Notes: a model not told the origin generated them from the sequence alone. 64,000 bases of DNA from Asterella californica (GCA_036924285.1 JAYKYS010000046.1:1-64000), one strand, 5' to 3'. Shown: positions 23,921 to 39,118, numbered from the stretch's first letter. A program made the numbers and translations.

Positions 23921-24132
23921 CAATTCCTGACCCTCAGAGTTATGATGTGGAACATTCATCGAATTAAAGTACACAAGTGGTTTACCGGTTTGAAACAAAG
24001 CTGATATCATCAACATGGTGGAGAATGAATGAATGAATGAATATCAAGCCCGGAAGACCCAAAGAATCAAATGGAAGAAATAAAAACAATACAAAGTCAA
24101 CATGTGAGCCTAGGAAACCCTAGGAGATCGTA

Positions 24133-25668
24133 TCAATGCAAAAGAGCATTGGTACGACAAGAAACTATATCTCTAATATAAAGCCCTAGTGGGAGAGCTG
24201 ACATCTGTAAAAGTGTATAGAAATCACTAGCAACTATCTTATGTCTACATCTAATCTCATCATACAAGGGACATACAATGAATACATGATCCTCATCCTC
24301 TATCTGATCACAAAGTCTACAAAGCCGTTCACTCCTAACCATGTTTAACCAACGCCCTTCCTTAATGCCAAGTCTATGAGAGCTAGTGCGGTGCTGAGCG
24401 ATGATATGCCAAAGAGAGATTGAAATAGGTGCCCGGAGGTACTCTTGTTCACAATACACCAACATGGGATTGACATGCTGTTGATAGTAAGCCATCTTTG
24501 TCTTGGATTGAGACCATATAGCATGTAAAAACCTTTTCTGAATCAACTCCCGAAGAGCAATAGGTGGAAGGTCAAAATCACGTTAAAAAATGTTCCATTT
24601 TCCACACCAAGCCACCACATCAGCATACCAACCGAATAAGAATGTAGCTCTTAGAGCTTGACAAGGTAATCTCGTCTCTCCAAGGGATCTCACTCTTGAG
24701 ACATAAATGATATTGAAGTAAAGAGCTTCTGCTTCCACGGATAAGCAACCAGATTCAGCAAGGAGCATAGCATATGGTGTTTGGCATCTTACACCAAGCT
24801 CCACTTGTAAGAACACTTTTTGAACCTTCTCGATACATTCCCAAGCTCCTTTCCTTGCACCAGGCCCCCACACTTGAACACCATAAAGTATCACAGGCAA
24901 AACCAAACTCCTGAAGACAAACTTTCTCAAATCCCATGCTAAGAGATGAGCACGTCGACAACGATTCAAAAGAGAGTACAAAGCTTTGTAACCAGCTTCA
25001 ACTCTCTTATGAATGCACAAAGCCCAACTGTAGTTATGAGAGAAGTCAATGCCCAAGTACTTGTAACTCTCCACTTGTTGTAAAACTTGGCCCTTGTAGA
25101 GAAAAGAATGGCGCACTTTTGAACCCACCACCATCACCTTGGACTTCGAAAGGTTCACTTCCATCTGCATGTTGTTGCAAAAGACCTCAAGAGCATCCAA
25201 ATGTCGTTGTAAACTCAAAGGATCACGTGATAGAAGGATGATATCATCAGCATAAATCAATGCTTGAATGATATAGATTCCCAACTTCACACCTTCTCTT
25301 CCAAATTCAGCAAGACATCTCTCCACGTCATCAATGAAGATACCAAATAGAGTAGGGGAGAGAGGACAACCTTGAATGACTCCAATAGTGCTAAAGATCT
25401 CCTTTGATTGTGTCGAGGTAAGCTTCACATAAACTCGTTCATAGAGTTTAGAAACCGCTGCCATCATGTCTTTAGGAACACCAATGGCAACAAGTCTGTC
25501 CCATAAGAGCTTCCTAGGCACCCTATCAAAAGCTTTTGTGTAGTCGATAAAAGCAACATAGAGAGATTTACCATTTCCTTTTGACTTCTCCCAAGCAACA
25601 CGAAGACAAAGGATATGATCAATGGTGCTAAAGGTAGGACGAAAACCTGCTTGTGAACGAGCTCTCAC
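24133..25668 (-). pseudogene. LINE RT-zinc knuckle copy, unit 8 (class II)
   Basis: RT as the reference; Met443. Confidence 0.88.
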
Positions 25669-26391
25669 ATATCAACCCTATCAACGCTATCAACATGAGT
25701 TTAGTCTAAACCCTACCAACCCTACCAACCCTATATCAAAATCATTGCTCCACTTTGTAGTAGATATCAAGTGTTCAAGAGCATCAAGATAAAAATGTCT
25801 TTTGTGGTGGTCAAGACGGACCTTTGAGGTATTGGTGCTATCACCAAATCCTTTTGGTTTGTAAGATAAAGAAAAGCTAGACGAGGATAGTGAGAACAAC
25901 AAAGGAGTATGATTTGATTCAAGTTGGGGGTCCAATACTTCAAACGTGAAAAATAGAAGAACTATTAGTAGCTGAGACTAGGAGATAGTCTACTGTGCTT
26001 GTTCTATACATAGAGACGTATGTGTTTTGACTAGAATGAGGAAAATGAGATGTACCGTTCAAAACTTTCAAACTGCAAATCGATCCAAAAGTTAGAAAAT
26101 GCTCTTTCATGTCATTTGTGGAAGTATCTAAAGAGATACGAGATCAGATAAGATCATCGTCTTTTCTAGAATAGAAGAGTGATGAGAAGCATAAAATTGT
26201 GTGAATTGACAAGTATGAATTCTGGCATTGAAGTCTCTTACTATAAAGACCTTCTCTTGATATTTCAGAACATCAAACAGAAAGACGATGAAAAGGTTGA
26301 CTCATGCTACAGAATTTGGTGAGGTAAATGAGCATGTTCAAAGGTGTAAAATAGCATATTGTATATAATATTTTTTTTTTTGCTGTTGTAG

Positions 26392-27102
26392 ATGATGGAG
26401 GAGATTAAACAACTCCTTCATAAGGTACTTGCTGCGGTGGAAGAGGTATCTGTTGAAGTTATAGATTTGCATCGTGAGCTTGTTTCACACAAGAATGCGC
26501 TTACGGCCGTTATCATAGATGTTCATGCATTGAAGAAAATGCAAACTGTTGTAGCCACCACCACCAAAGAAATCTCTTCTGGGGAGAAATCTGTTGTGGT
26601 AAACGAGGGTTTCAAGGAGGTTGTTGAGAAGTTAGAGATGAAGGTGAAATCTTATGCAGAGGCGGCTCAAGTCTCTTATTTCCAAGAGCAAGAGAATGAA
26701 AAGCAGAACCAACTCTCTAGGGTGAAGAACGTGAGAATTGTTGGGTTACCAGAGATAGACAAGGAAGACATCAAAGAAGCTGCTACCACTTTCTTTGCTG
26801 ATACGCTTCATGTTCACAAGCTTGTACTAGTTTAGGCTTATAGCATCGAACAGAAGGGCTCACAACCTCAATCCATACTCGCGAAGTTTGCTGATCAAGG
26901 ACAACAAGATACAGCGATGGCTAACAAAGATGTCTTGAAGGGGAGGCAAATCTGGTTGGATCCAGATCTTACACTGCTACAAGCTGAAGCCAAGCTTAAG
27001 GAGCTCACTAGGGTAAAAGAAGCTCAACAAGGAGGGTTTGTTGCTTTTTTGAGAGATGGACGTGCTGTGATTACTCAAAAGAAACGAGATACCTCCAAAT
27101 AG
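26392..27102 (+). pseudogene. LINE ORF1 copy, unit 9 (class II)
   Basis: Short form with the class II T tract, although its own knuckle region carries the class I residue. Confidence 0.72.
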
Positions 27103-27314
27103 CAATTCCTGACCCTCAGAGTTATGATGTGGAACATTCATCGAATTAAAGTACACAAGTGGTTTACCGGTTTGAAACAAAGCTGATATCATCAACATGG
27201 TGGAGAATGAATGAATGAATGAATATCAAGCCCGGAAGACCCAAAGAATCAAATGGAAGAAATAAAAACAATACAAAGTCAACATGTGAGCCTAGGAAAC
27301 CCTAGGAGATCGTA

Positions 27315-28850
27315 TCAATGCAAAAGAGCATTGGTACGACAAGAAACTATATCTCTAATATAAAGCCCTAGTGGGAGAGCTGACATCTGTAAAAGTGTAT
27401 AGAAATCACTAGCAACTATCTTATGTCTACATCTAATCTCATCATACAAGGGACATACAATGAATACATGATCCTCATCCTCTATCTGATCACAAAGTCT
27501 ACAAAGCCGTTCACTCCTAACAATGTTTAACCAACGCCCTTCCTTAATGCCAAGTCTATGAGAGCTAGTGCGGTGCTGAGCGATGATATGCCAAAGAGAG
27601 ATTGAAATAGGTGCCCGGAGGTACTCTTGTTCACAATACACCAACATGGGATTGACATGCTGTTGATAGTAAGCCATCTTTGTCTTGGATTGAGACCATA
27701 TAGCATGTAAAAACCTTTTCTGAATCAACTCCCGAAGAGCAATAGGTGGAAGGTCAAAATCACGTTAAAAAATGTTCCATTTTCCACACCAAGCCACCAC
27801 ATCAGCATACCAACCGAATAAGAATGTAGCTCTTAGAGCTTGACAAGGTAATCTCGTCTCTCCAAGGGATCTCACTCTTGAGACATAAATGATATTGAAG
27901 TAAAGAGCTTCTGCTTCCACGGATAAGCAACCAGATTCAGCAAGGAGCATAGCATATGGTGTTTGGCATCTTACACCAAGCTCCACTTGTAAGAACACTT
28001 TTTGAACCTTCTCGATACATTCCCAAGCTCCTTTCCTTGCACCAGGCCCCCACACTTGAACACCATAAAGTATCACAGGCAAAACCAAACTCCTGAAGAC
28101 AAACTTTCTCAAATCCCATGCTAAGAGATGAGCACGTCGACAACGATTCAAAAGAGAGTACAAAGCTTTGTAACCAGCTTCAACTCTCTTATGAATGCAC
28201 AAAGCCCAACTGTAGTTATGAGAGAAGTCAATGCCCAAGTACTTGTAACTCTCCACTTGTTGTAAAACTTGGCCCTTGTAGAGAAAAGAATGGCGCACTT
28301 TTGAACCCACCACCATCACCTTGGACTTCGAAAGGTTCACTTCCATCTGCATGTTGTTGCAAAAGACCTCAAGAGCATCCAAATGTCGTTGTAAACTCAA
28401 AGGATCACGTGATAGAAGGATGATATCATCAACATAAATCAATGCTTGAATGATATAGATTCCCAACTTCACACCTTCTCTTCCAAATTCAGCAAGACAT
28501 CTCTCCACGTCATCAATGAAGATACCAAATAGAGTAGGGGAGAGAGGACAACCTTGAATGACTCCAATAGTGCTAAAGATCTCCTTTGATTGTGTCGAGG
28601 TAAGCTTCACATAAACTCGTTCATAGAGTTTAGAAACCGCTGCCATCATGTCTTTAGGAACACCAATGGCAACAAGTCTGTCCCATAAGAGCTTCCTAGG
28701 CACCCTATCAAAAGCTTTTGTGTAGTCGATAAAAGCAACATAGAGAGATTTACCATTTCCTTTTGACTTCTCCCAAGCAACACGAAGACAAAGGATATGA
28801 TCAATGGTGCTAAAGGTAGGACGAAAACCTGCTTGTGAACGAGCTCTCAC
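27315..28850 (-). pseudogene. LINE RT-zinc knuckle copy, unit 9, YVDD variant
   Basis: The only copy with a changed catalytic box: G-to-A at 28432 on + turns YADD into YVDD (Ala140Val). Both catalytic Asp are kept. It is also the only class II-flanked copy with Ile443, the class I residue, which suggests a short gene-conversion tract or a back mutation. Confidence 0.88.
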
Positions 28851-29573
28851 ATATCAACCCTATCAACGCTATCAACATGAGTTTAGTCTAAACCCTACCA
28901 ACCCTACCAACCCTATATCAAAATCATTGCTCCACTTTGTAGTAGATATCAAGTGTTCAAGAGCATCAAGATAAAAATGTCTTTTGTGGTGGTCAAGACG
29001 GACCTTTGAGGTATTGGTGCTATCACCAAATCCTTTTGGTTTGTAAGATAAAGAAAAGCTAGACGAGGATAGTGAGAACAACAAAGGAGTATGATTTGAT
29101 TCAAGTTGGGGGTCCAATACTTCAAACGTGAAAAATAGAAGAACTATTAGTAGCTGAGACTAGGAGATAGTCTACTGTGCTTGTTCTATACATAGAGACG
29201 TATGTGTTTTGACTAGAATGAGGAAAATGAGATGTACCGTTCAAAACTTTCAAACTGCAAATCGATCCAAAAGTTAGAAAATGCTCTTTCATGTCATTTG
29301 TGGAAGTATCTAAAGAGATACGAGATCAGATAAGATCATCGTCTTTTCTAGAATAGAAGAGTGATGAGAAGCATAAAATTGTGTGAATTGACAAGTATGA
29401 ATTCTGGCATTGAAGTCTCTTACTATAAAGACCTTCTCTTGATATTTCAGAACATCAAACAGAAAGACGATGAAAAGGTTGACTCATGCTACAGAATTTG
29501 GTGAGGTAAATGAGCATGTTCAAAGGTGTAAAATAGCATATTGTATATAATATTTTTTTTTTTGCTGTTGTAG

Positions 29574-30284
29574 ATGATGGAGGAGATTAAACAACTCCTT
29601 CATAAGGTACTTGCTGCGGTGGAAGAGGTATCTGTTGAAGTTATAGATTTGCATCGTGAGCTTGTTTCACACAAGAATGCGCTTACGGCCGTTATCATAG
29701 ATGTTCATGCATTGAAGAAAATGCAAACTGTTGTAGCCACCACCACCAAAGAAATCTCTTCTGGGGAGAAATCTGTTGTGGTAAACGAGGGTTTCAAGGA
29801 GGTTGTTGAGAAGTTAGAGATGAAGGTGAAATCTTATGCAGAGGCGGCTCAAGTCTCTTATTTCCAAGAGCAAGAGAATGAAAAGCAGAACCAACTCTCT
29901 AGGGTGAAGAACGTGAGAATTGTTGGGTTACCAGAGATAGACAAGGAAGACATCAAAGAAGCTGCTACCACTTTCTTTGCTGATACGCTTCATGTTCACA
30001 AGCTTGTACTAGTTTAGGCTTATAGCATCGAACAGAAGGGCTCACAACCTCAATCCATACTCGCGAAGTTTGCTGATCAAGGACAACAAGATACAGCGAT
30101 GGCTAACAAAGATGTCTTGAAGGGGAGGCAAATCTGGTTGGATCCAGATCTTACACTGCTACAAGCTGAAGCCAAGCTTAAGGAGCTCACTAGGGTAAAA
30201 GAAGCTCAACAAGGAGGGTTTGTTGCTTTTTTGAGAGATGGACGTGCTGTGATTACTCAAAAGAAACGAGATACCTCCAAATAG
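29574..30284 (+). pseudogene. LINE ORF1 copy, unit 10 (class II)
   Basis: Short form, Val117, uninterrupted T tract. Confidence 0.72.
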
Positions 30285-30496
30285 CAATTCCTGACCCTCA
30301 GAGTTATGATGTGGAACATTCATCGAATTAAAGTACACAAGTGGTTTACCGGTTTGAAACAAAGCTGATATCATCAACATGGTGGAGAATGAATGAATGA
30401 ATGAATATCAAGCCCGGAAGACCCAAAGAATCAAATGGAAGAAATAAAAACAATACAAAGTCAACATGTGAGCCTAGGAAACCCTAGGAGATCGTA

Positions 30497-32032
30497 TCAA
30501 TGCAAAAGAGCATTGGTACGACAAGAAACTATATCTCTAATATAAAGCCCTAGTGGGAGAGCTGACATCTGTAAAAGTGTATAGAAATCACTAGCAACTA
30601 TCTTATGTCTACATCTAATCTCATCATACAAGGGACATACAATGAATACATGATCCTCATCCTCTATCTGATCACAAAGTCTACAAAGCCGTTCACTCCT
30701 AACCATGTTTAACCAACGCCCTTCCTTAATGCCAAGTCTATGAGAGCTAGTGCGGTGCTGAGCGATGATATGCCAAAGAGAGATTGAAATAGGTGCCCGG
30801 AGGTACTCTTGTTCACAATACACCAACATGGGATTGACATGCTGTTGATAGTAAGCCATCTTTGTCTTGGATTGAGACCATATAGCATGTAAAAACCTTT
30901 TCTGAATCAACTCCCGAAGAGCAATAGGTGGAAGGTCAAAATCACGTTAAAAAATGTTCCATTTTCCACACCAAGCCACCACATCAGCATACCAACCGAA
31001 TAAGAATGTAGCTCTTAGAGCTTGACAAGGTAATCTCGTCTCTCCAAGGGATCTCACTCTTGAGACATAAATGATATTGAAGTAAAGAGCTTCTGCTTCC
31101 ACGGATAAGCAACCAGATTCAGCAAGGAGCATAGCATATGGTGTTTGGCATCTTACACCAAGCTCCACTTGTAAGAACACTTTTTGAACCTTCTCGATAC
31201 ATTCCCAAGCTCCTTTCCTTGCACCAGGCCCCCACACTTGAACACCATAAAGTATCACAGGCAAAACCAAACTCCTGAAGACAAACTTTCTCAAATCCCA
31301 TGCTAAGAGATGAGCACGTCGACAACGATTCAAAAGAGAGTACAAAGCTTTGTAACCAGCTTCAACTCTCTTATGAATGCACAAAGCCCAACTGTAGTTA
31401 TGAGAGAAGTCAATGCCCAAGTACTTGTAACTCTCCACTTGTTGTAAAACTTGGCCCTTGTAGAGAAAAGAATGGCGCACTTTTGAACCCACCACCATCA
31501 CCTTGGACTTCGAAAGGTTCACTTCCATCTGCATGTTGTTGCAAAAGACCTCAAGAGCATCCAAATGTCGTTGTAAACTCAAAGGATCACGTGATAGAAG
31601 GATGATATCATCAGCATAAATCAATGCTTGAATGATATAGATTCCCAACTTCACACCTTCTCTTCCAAATTCAGCAAGACATCTCTCCACGTCATCAATG
31701 AAGATACCAAATAGAGTAGGGGAGAGAGGACAACCTTGAATGACTCCAATAGTGCTAAAGATCTCCTTTGATTGTGTCGAGGTAAGCTTCACATAAACTC
31801 GTTCATAGAGTTTAGAAACCGCTGCCATCATGTCTTTAGGAACACCAATGGCAACAAGTCTGTCCCATAAGAGCTTCCTAGGCACCCTATCAAAAGCTTT
31901 TGTGTAGTCGATAAAAGCAACATAGAGAGATTTACCATTTCCTTTTGACTTCTCCCAAGCAACACGAAGACAAAGGATATGATCAATGGTGCTAAAGGTA
32001 GGACGAAAACCTGCTTGTGAACGAGCTCTCAC
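30497..32032 (-). pseudogene. LINE RT-zinc knuckle copy, unit 10 (class II)
   Basis: Met443 and YADD, both differing from the preceding unit 9. Confidence 0.88.
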
Positions 32033-32755
32033 ATATCAACCCTATCAACGCTATCAACATGAGTTTAGTCTAAACCCTACCAACCCTACCAACCCTATAT
32101 CAAAATCATTGCTCCACTTTGTAGTAGATATCAAGTGTTCAAGAGCATCAAGATAAAAATGTCTTTTGTGGTGGTCAAGACGGACCTTTGAGGTATTGGT
32201 GCTATCACCAAATCCTTTTGGTTTGTAAGATAAAGAAAAGCTAGACGAGGATAGTGAGAACAACAAAGGAGTATGATTTGATTCAAGTTGGGGGTCCAAT
32301 ACTTCAAACGTGAAAAATAGAAGAACTATTAGTAGCTGAGACTAGGAGATAGTCTACTGTGCTTGTTCTATACATAGAGACGTATGTGTTTTGACTAGAA
32401 TGAGGAAAATGAGATGTACCGTTCAAAACTTTCAAACTGCAAATCGATCCAAAAGTTAGAAAATGCTCTTTCATGTCATTTGTGGAAGTATCTAAAGAGA
32501 TACGAGATCAGATAAGATCATCGTCTTTTCTAGAATAGAAGAGTGATGAGAAGCATAAAATTGTGTGAATTGACAAGTATGAATTCTGGCATTGAAGTCT
32601 CTTACTATAAAGACCTTCTCTTGATATTTCAGAACATCAAACAGAAAGACGATGAAAAGGTTGACTCATGCTACAGAATTTGGTGAGGTAAATGAGCATG
32701 TTCAAAGGTGTAAAATAGCATATTGTATATAATATTTTTTTTTTTGCTGTTGTAG

Positions 32756-33466
32756 ATGATGGAGGAGATTAAACAACTCCTTCATAAGGTACTTGCTGCG
32801 GTGGAAGAGGTATCTGTTGAAGTTATAGATTTGCATCGTGAGCTTGTTTCACACAAGAATGCGCTTACGGCCGTTATCATAGATGTTCATGCATTGAAGA
32901 AAATGCAAACTGTTGTAGCCACCACCACCAAAGAAATCTCTTCTGGGGAGAAATCTGTTGTGGTAAACGAGGGTTTCAAGGAGGTTGTTGAGAAGTTAGA
33001 GATGAAGGTGAAATCTTATGCAGAGGCGGCTCAAGTCTCTTATTTCCAAGAGCAAGAGAATGAAAAGCAGAACCAACTCTCTAGGGTGAAGAACGTGAGA
33101 ATTGTTGGGTTACCAGAGATAGACAAGGAAGACATCAAAGAAGCTGCTACCACTTTCTTTGCTGATACGCTTCATGTTCACAAGCTTGTACTAGTTTAGG
33201 CTTATAGCATCGAACAGAAGGGCTCACAACCTCAATCCATACTCGCGAAGTTTGCTGATCAAGGACAACAAGATACAGCGATGGCTAACAAAGATGTCTT
33301 GAAGGGGAGGCAAATCTGGTTGGATCCAGATCTTACACTGCTACAAGCTGAAGCCAAGCTTAAGGAGCTCACTAGGGTAAAAGAAGCTCAACAAGGAGGG
33401 TTTGTTGCTTTTTTGAGAGATGGACGTGCTGTGATTACTCAAAAGAAACGAGATACCTCCAAATAG
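32756..33466 (+). pseudogene. LINE ORF1 copy, unit 11 (class II)
   Basis: Short form, Val117, uninterrupted T tract. Confidence 0.72.
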
Positions 33467-33678
33467 CAATTCCTGACCCTCAGAGTTATGATGTGGAACA
33501 TTCATCGAATTAAAGTACACAAGTGGTTTACCGGTTTGAAACAAAGCTGATATCATCAACATGGTGGAGAATGAATGAATGAATGAATATCAAGCCCGGA
33601 AGACCCAAAGAATCAAATGGAAGAAATAAAAACAATACAAAGTCAACATGTGAGCCTAGGAAACCCTAGGAGATCGTA

Positions 33679-35214
33679 TCAATGCAAAAGAGCATTGGTA
33701 CGACAAGAAACTATATCTCTAATATAAAGCCCTAGTGGGAGAGCTGACATCTGTAAAAGTGTATAGAAATCACTAGCAACTATCTTATGTCTACATCTAA
33801 TCTCATCATACAAGGGACATACAATGAATACATGATCCTCATCCTCTATCTGATCACAAAGTCTACAAAGCCGTTCACTCCTAACCATGTTTAACCAACG
33901 CCCTTCCTTAATGCCAAGTCTATGAGAGCTAGTGCGGTGCTGAGCGATGATATGCCAAAGAGAGATTGAAATAGGTGCCCGGAGGTACTCTTGTTCACAA
34001 TACACCAACATGGGATTGACATGCTGTTGATAGTAAGCCATCTTTGTCTTGGATTGAGACCATATAGCATGTAAAAACCTTTTCTGAATCAACTCCCGAA
34101 GAGCAATAGGTGGAAGGTCAAAATCACGTTAAAAAATGTTCCATTTTCCACACCAAGCCACCACATCAGCATACCAACCGAATAAGAATGTAGCTCTTAG
34201 AGCTTGACAAGGTAATCTCGTCTCTCCAAGGGATCTCACTCTTGAGACATAAATGATATTGAAGTAAAGAGCTTCTGCTTCCACGGATAAGCAACCAGAT
34301 TCAGCAAGGAGCATAGCATATGGTGTTTGGCATCTTACACCAAGCTCCACTTGTAAGAACACTTTTTGAACCTTCTCGATACATTCCCAAGCTCCTTTCC
34401 TTGCACCAGGCCCCCACACTTGAACACCATAAAGTATCACAGGCAAAACCAAACTCCTGAAGACAAACTTTCTCAAATCCCATGCTAAGAGATGAGCACG
34501 TCGACAACGATTCAAAAGAGAGTACAAAGCTTTGTAACCAGCTTCAACTCTCTTATGAATGCACAAAGCCCAACTGTAGTTATGAGAGAAGTCAATGCCC
34601 AAGTACTTGTAACTCTCCACTTGTTGTAAAACTTGGCCCTTGTAGAGAAAAGAATGGCGCACTTTTGAACCCACCACCATCACCTTGGACTTCGAAAGGT
34701 TCACTTCCATCTGCATGTTGTTGCAAAAGACCTCAAGAGCATCCAAATGTCGTTGTAAACTCAAAGGATCACGTGATAGAAGGATGATATCATCAGCATA
34801 AATCAATGCTTGAATGATATAGATTCCCAACTTCACACCTTCTCTTCCAAATTCAGCAAGACATCTCTCCACGTCATCAATGAAGATACCAAATAGAGTA
34901 GGGGAGAGAGGACAACCTTGAATGACTCCAATAGTGCTAAAGATCTCCTTTGATTGTGTCGAGGTAAGCTTCACATAAACTCGTTCATAGAGTTTAGAAA
35001 CCGCTGCCATCATGTCTTTAGGAACACCAATGGCAACAAGTCTGTCCCATAAGAGCTTCCTAGGCACCCTATCAAAAGCTTTTGTGTAGTCGATAAAAGC
35101 AACATAGAGAGATTTACCATTTCCTTTTGACTTCTCCCAAGCAACACGAAGACAAAGGATATGATCAATGGTGCTAAAGGTAGGACGAAAACCTGCTTGT
35201 GAACGAGCTCTCAC
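33679..35214 (-). pseudogene. LINE RT-zinc knuckle copy, unit 11 (class II)
   Basis: RT as the reference; Met443. Confidence 0.88.
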
Positions 35215-35937
35215 ATATCAACCCTATCAACGCTATCAACATGAGTTTAGTCTAAACCCTACCAACCCTACCAACCCTATATCAAAATCATTGCTCCACT
35301 TTGTAGTAGATATCAAGTGTTCAAGAGCATCAAGATAAAAATGTCTTTTGTGGTGGTCAAGACGGACCTTTGAGGTATTGGTGCTATCACCAAATCCTTT
35401 TGGTTTGTAAGATAAAGAAAAGCTAGACGAGGATAGTGAGAACAACAAAGGAGTATGATTTGATTCAAGTTGGGGGTCCAATACTTCAAACGTGAAAAAT
35501 AGAAGAACTATTAGTAGCTGAGACTAGGAGATAGTCTACTGTGCTTGTTCTATACATAGAGACGTATGTGTTTTGACTAGAATGAGGAAAATGAGATGTA
35601 CCGTTCAAAACTTTCAAACTGCAAATCGATCCAAAAGTTAGAAAATGCTCTTTCATGTCATTTGTGGAAGTATCTAAAGAGATACGAGATCAGATAAGAT
35701 CATCGTCTTTTCTAGAATAGAAGAGTGATGAGAAGCATAAAATTGTGTGAATTGACAAGTATGAATTCTGGCATTGAAGTCTCTTACTATAAAGACCTTC
35801 TCTTGATATTTCAGAACATCAAACAGAAAGACGATGAAAAGGTTGACTCATGCTACAGAATTTGGTGAGGTAAATGAGCATGTTCAAAGGTGTAAAATAG
35901 CATATTGTATATAATATTTTTTTTTTTGCTGTTGTAG

Positions 35938-36648
35938 ATGATGGAGGAGATTAAACAACTCCTTCATAAGGTACTTGCTGCGGTGGAAGAGGTATCTGTT
36001 GAAGTTATAGATTTGCATCGTGAGCTTGTTTCACACAAGAATGCGCTTACGGCCGTTATCATAGATGTTCATGCATTGAAGAAAATGCAAACTGTTGTAG
36101 CCACCACCACCAAAGAAATCTCTTCTGGGGAGAAATCTGTTGTGGTAAACGAGGGTTTCAAGGAGGTTGTTGAGAAGTTAGAGATGAAGGTGAAATCTTA
36201 TGCAGAGGCGGCTCAAGTCTCTTATTTCCAAGAGCAAGAGAATGAAAAGCAGAACCAACTCTCTAGGGTGAAGAACGTGAGAATTGTTGGGTTACCAGAG
36301 ATAGACAAGGAAGACATCAAAGAAGCTGCTACCACTTTCTTTGCTGATACGCTTCATGTTCACAAGCTTGTACTAGTTTAGGCTTATAGCATCGAACAGA
36401 AGGGCTCACAACCTCAATCCATACTCGCGAAGTTTGCTGATCAAGGACAACAAGATACAGCGATGGCTAACAAAGATGTCTTGAAGGGGAGGCAAATCTG
36501 GTTGGATCCAGATCTTACACTGCTACAAGCTGAAGCCAAGCTTAAGGAGCTCACTAGGGTAAAAGAAGCTCAACAAGGAGGGTTTGTTGCTTTTTTGAGA
36601 GATGGACGTGCTGTGATTACTCAAAAGAAACGAGATACCTCCAAATAG
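35938..36648 (+). pseudogene. LINE ORF1 copy, unit 12 (class II, last of the main block)
   Basis: The last short-form ORF1 before the 9-bp-longer class III copies begin. Confidence 0.72.
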
Positions 36649-36860
36649 CAATTCCTGACCCTCAGAGTTATGATGTGGAACATTCATCGAATTAAAGTAC
36701 ACAAGTGGTTTACCGGTTTGAAACAAAGCTGATATCATCAACATGGTGGAGAATGAATGAATGAATGAATATCAAGCCCGGAAGACCCAAAGAATCAAAT
36801 GGAAGAAATAAAAACAATACAAAGTCAACATGTGAGCCTAGGAAACCCTAGGAGATCGTA

Positions 36861-38396
36861 TCAATGCAAAAGAGCATTGGTACGACAAGAAACTATATCT
36901 CTAATATAAAGCCCTAGTGGGAGAGCTGACATCTGTAAAAGTGTATAGAAATCACTAGCAACTATCTTATGTCTACATCTAATCTCATCATACAAGGGAC
37001 ATACAATGAATACATGATCCTCATCCTCTATCTGATCACAAAGTCTACAAAGCCGTTCACTCCTAACCATGTTTAACCAACGCCCTTCCTTAATGCCAAG
37101 TCTATGAGAGCTAGTGCGGTGCTGAGCGATGATATGCCAAAGAGAGATTGAAATAGGTGCCCGGAGGTACTCTTGTTCACAATACACCAACATGGGATTG
37201 ACATGCTGTTGATAGTAAGCCATCTTTGTCTTGGATTGAGACCATATAGCATGTAAAAACCTTTTCTGAATCAACTCCCGAAGAGCAATAGGTGGAAGGT
37301 CAAAATCACGTTAAAAAATGTTCCATTTTCCACACCAAGCCACCACATCAGCATACCAACCGAATAAGAATGTAGCTCTTAGAGCTTGACAAGGTAATCT
37401 CGTCTCTCCAAGGGATCTCACTCTTGAGACATAAATGATATTGAAGTAAAGAGCTTCTGCTTCCACGGATAAGCAACCAGATTCAGCAAGGAGCATAGCA
37501 TATGGTGTTTGGCATCTTACACCAAGCTCCACTTGTAAGAACACTTTTTGAACCTTCTCGATACATTCCCAAGCTCCTTTCCTTGCACCAGGCCCCCACA
37601 CTTGAACACCATAAAGTATCACAGGCAAAACCAAACTCCTGAAGACAAACTTTCTCAAATCCCATGCTAAGAGATGAGCACGTCGACAACGATTCAAAAG
37701 AGAGTACAAAGCTTTGTAACCAGCTTCAACTCTCTTATGAATGCACAAAGCCCAACTGTAGTTATGAGAGAAGTCAATGCCCAAGTACTTGTAACTCTCC
37801 ACTTGTTGTAAAACTTGGCCCTTGTAGAGAAAAGAATGGCGCACTTTTGAACCCACCACCATCACCTTGGACTTCGAAAGGTTCACTTCCATCTGCATGT
37901 TGTTGCAAAAGACCTCAAGAGCATCCAAATGTCGTTGTAAACTCAAAGGATCACGTGATAGAAGGATGATATCATCAGCATAAATCAATGCTTGAATGAT
38001 ATAGATTCCCAACTTCACACCTTCTCTTCCAAATTCAGCAAGACATCTCTCCACGTCATCAATGAAGATACCAAATAGAGTAGGGGAGAGAGGACAACCT
38101 TGAATGACTCCAATAGTGCTAAAGATCTCCTTTGATTGTGTCGAGGTAAGCTTCACATAAACTCGTTCATAGAGTTTAGAAACCGCTGCCATCATGTCTT
38201 TAGGAACACCAATGGCAACAAGTCTGTCCCATAAGAGCTTCCTAGGCACCCTATCAAAAGCTTTTGTGTAGTCGATAAAAGCAACATAGAGAGATTTACC
38301 ATTTCCTTTTGACTTCTCCCAAGCAACACGAAGACAAAGGATATGATCAATGGTGCTAAAGGTAGGACGAAAACCTGCTTGTGAACGAGCTCTCAC
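36861..38396 (-). pseudogene. LINE RT-zinc knuckle copy, unit 12 (class II)
   Basis: RT as the reference; Met443. The spacer that follows has a private 1-bp deletion near 38792. Confidence 0.88.
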
Positions 38397-39118
38397 ATAT
38401 CAACCCTATCAACGCTATCAACATGAGTTTAGTCTAAACCCTACCAACCCTACCAACCCTATATCAAAATCATTGCTCCACTTTGTAGTAGATATCAAGT
38501 GTTCAAGAGCATCAAGATAAAAATGTCTTTTGTGGTGGTCAAGACGGACCTTTGAGGTATTGGTGCTATCACCAAATCCTTTTGGTTTGTAAGATAAAGA
38601 AAAGCTAGACGAGGATAGTGAGAACAACAAAGGAGTATGATTTGATTCAAGTTGGGGGTCCAATACTTCAAACGTGAAAAATAGAAGAACTATTAGTAGC
38701 TGAGACTAGGAGATAGTCTACTGTGCTTGTTCTATACATAGAGACGTATGTGTTTTGACTAGAATGAGGAAAATGAGATGTACCGTTCAAAATTTCAAAC
38801 TGCAAATCGATCCAAAAGTTAGAAAATGCTCTTTCATGTCATTTGTGGAAGTATCTAAAGAGATACGAGATCAGATAAGATCATCGTCTTTTCTAGAATA
38901 GAAGAGTGATGAGAAGCATAAAATTGTGTGAATTGACAAGTATGAATTCTGGCATTGAAGTCTCTTACTATAAAGACCTTCTCTTGATATTTCAGAACAT
39001 CAAACAGAAAGACGATGAAAAGGTTGACTCATGCTACAGAATTTGGTGAGGTAAATGAGCATGTTCAAAGGTGTAAAATAGCATATTGTATATAATATTT
39101 TTTTTTTTGCTGTTGTAG

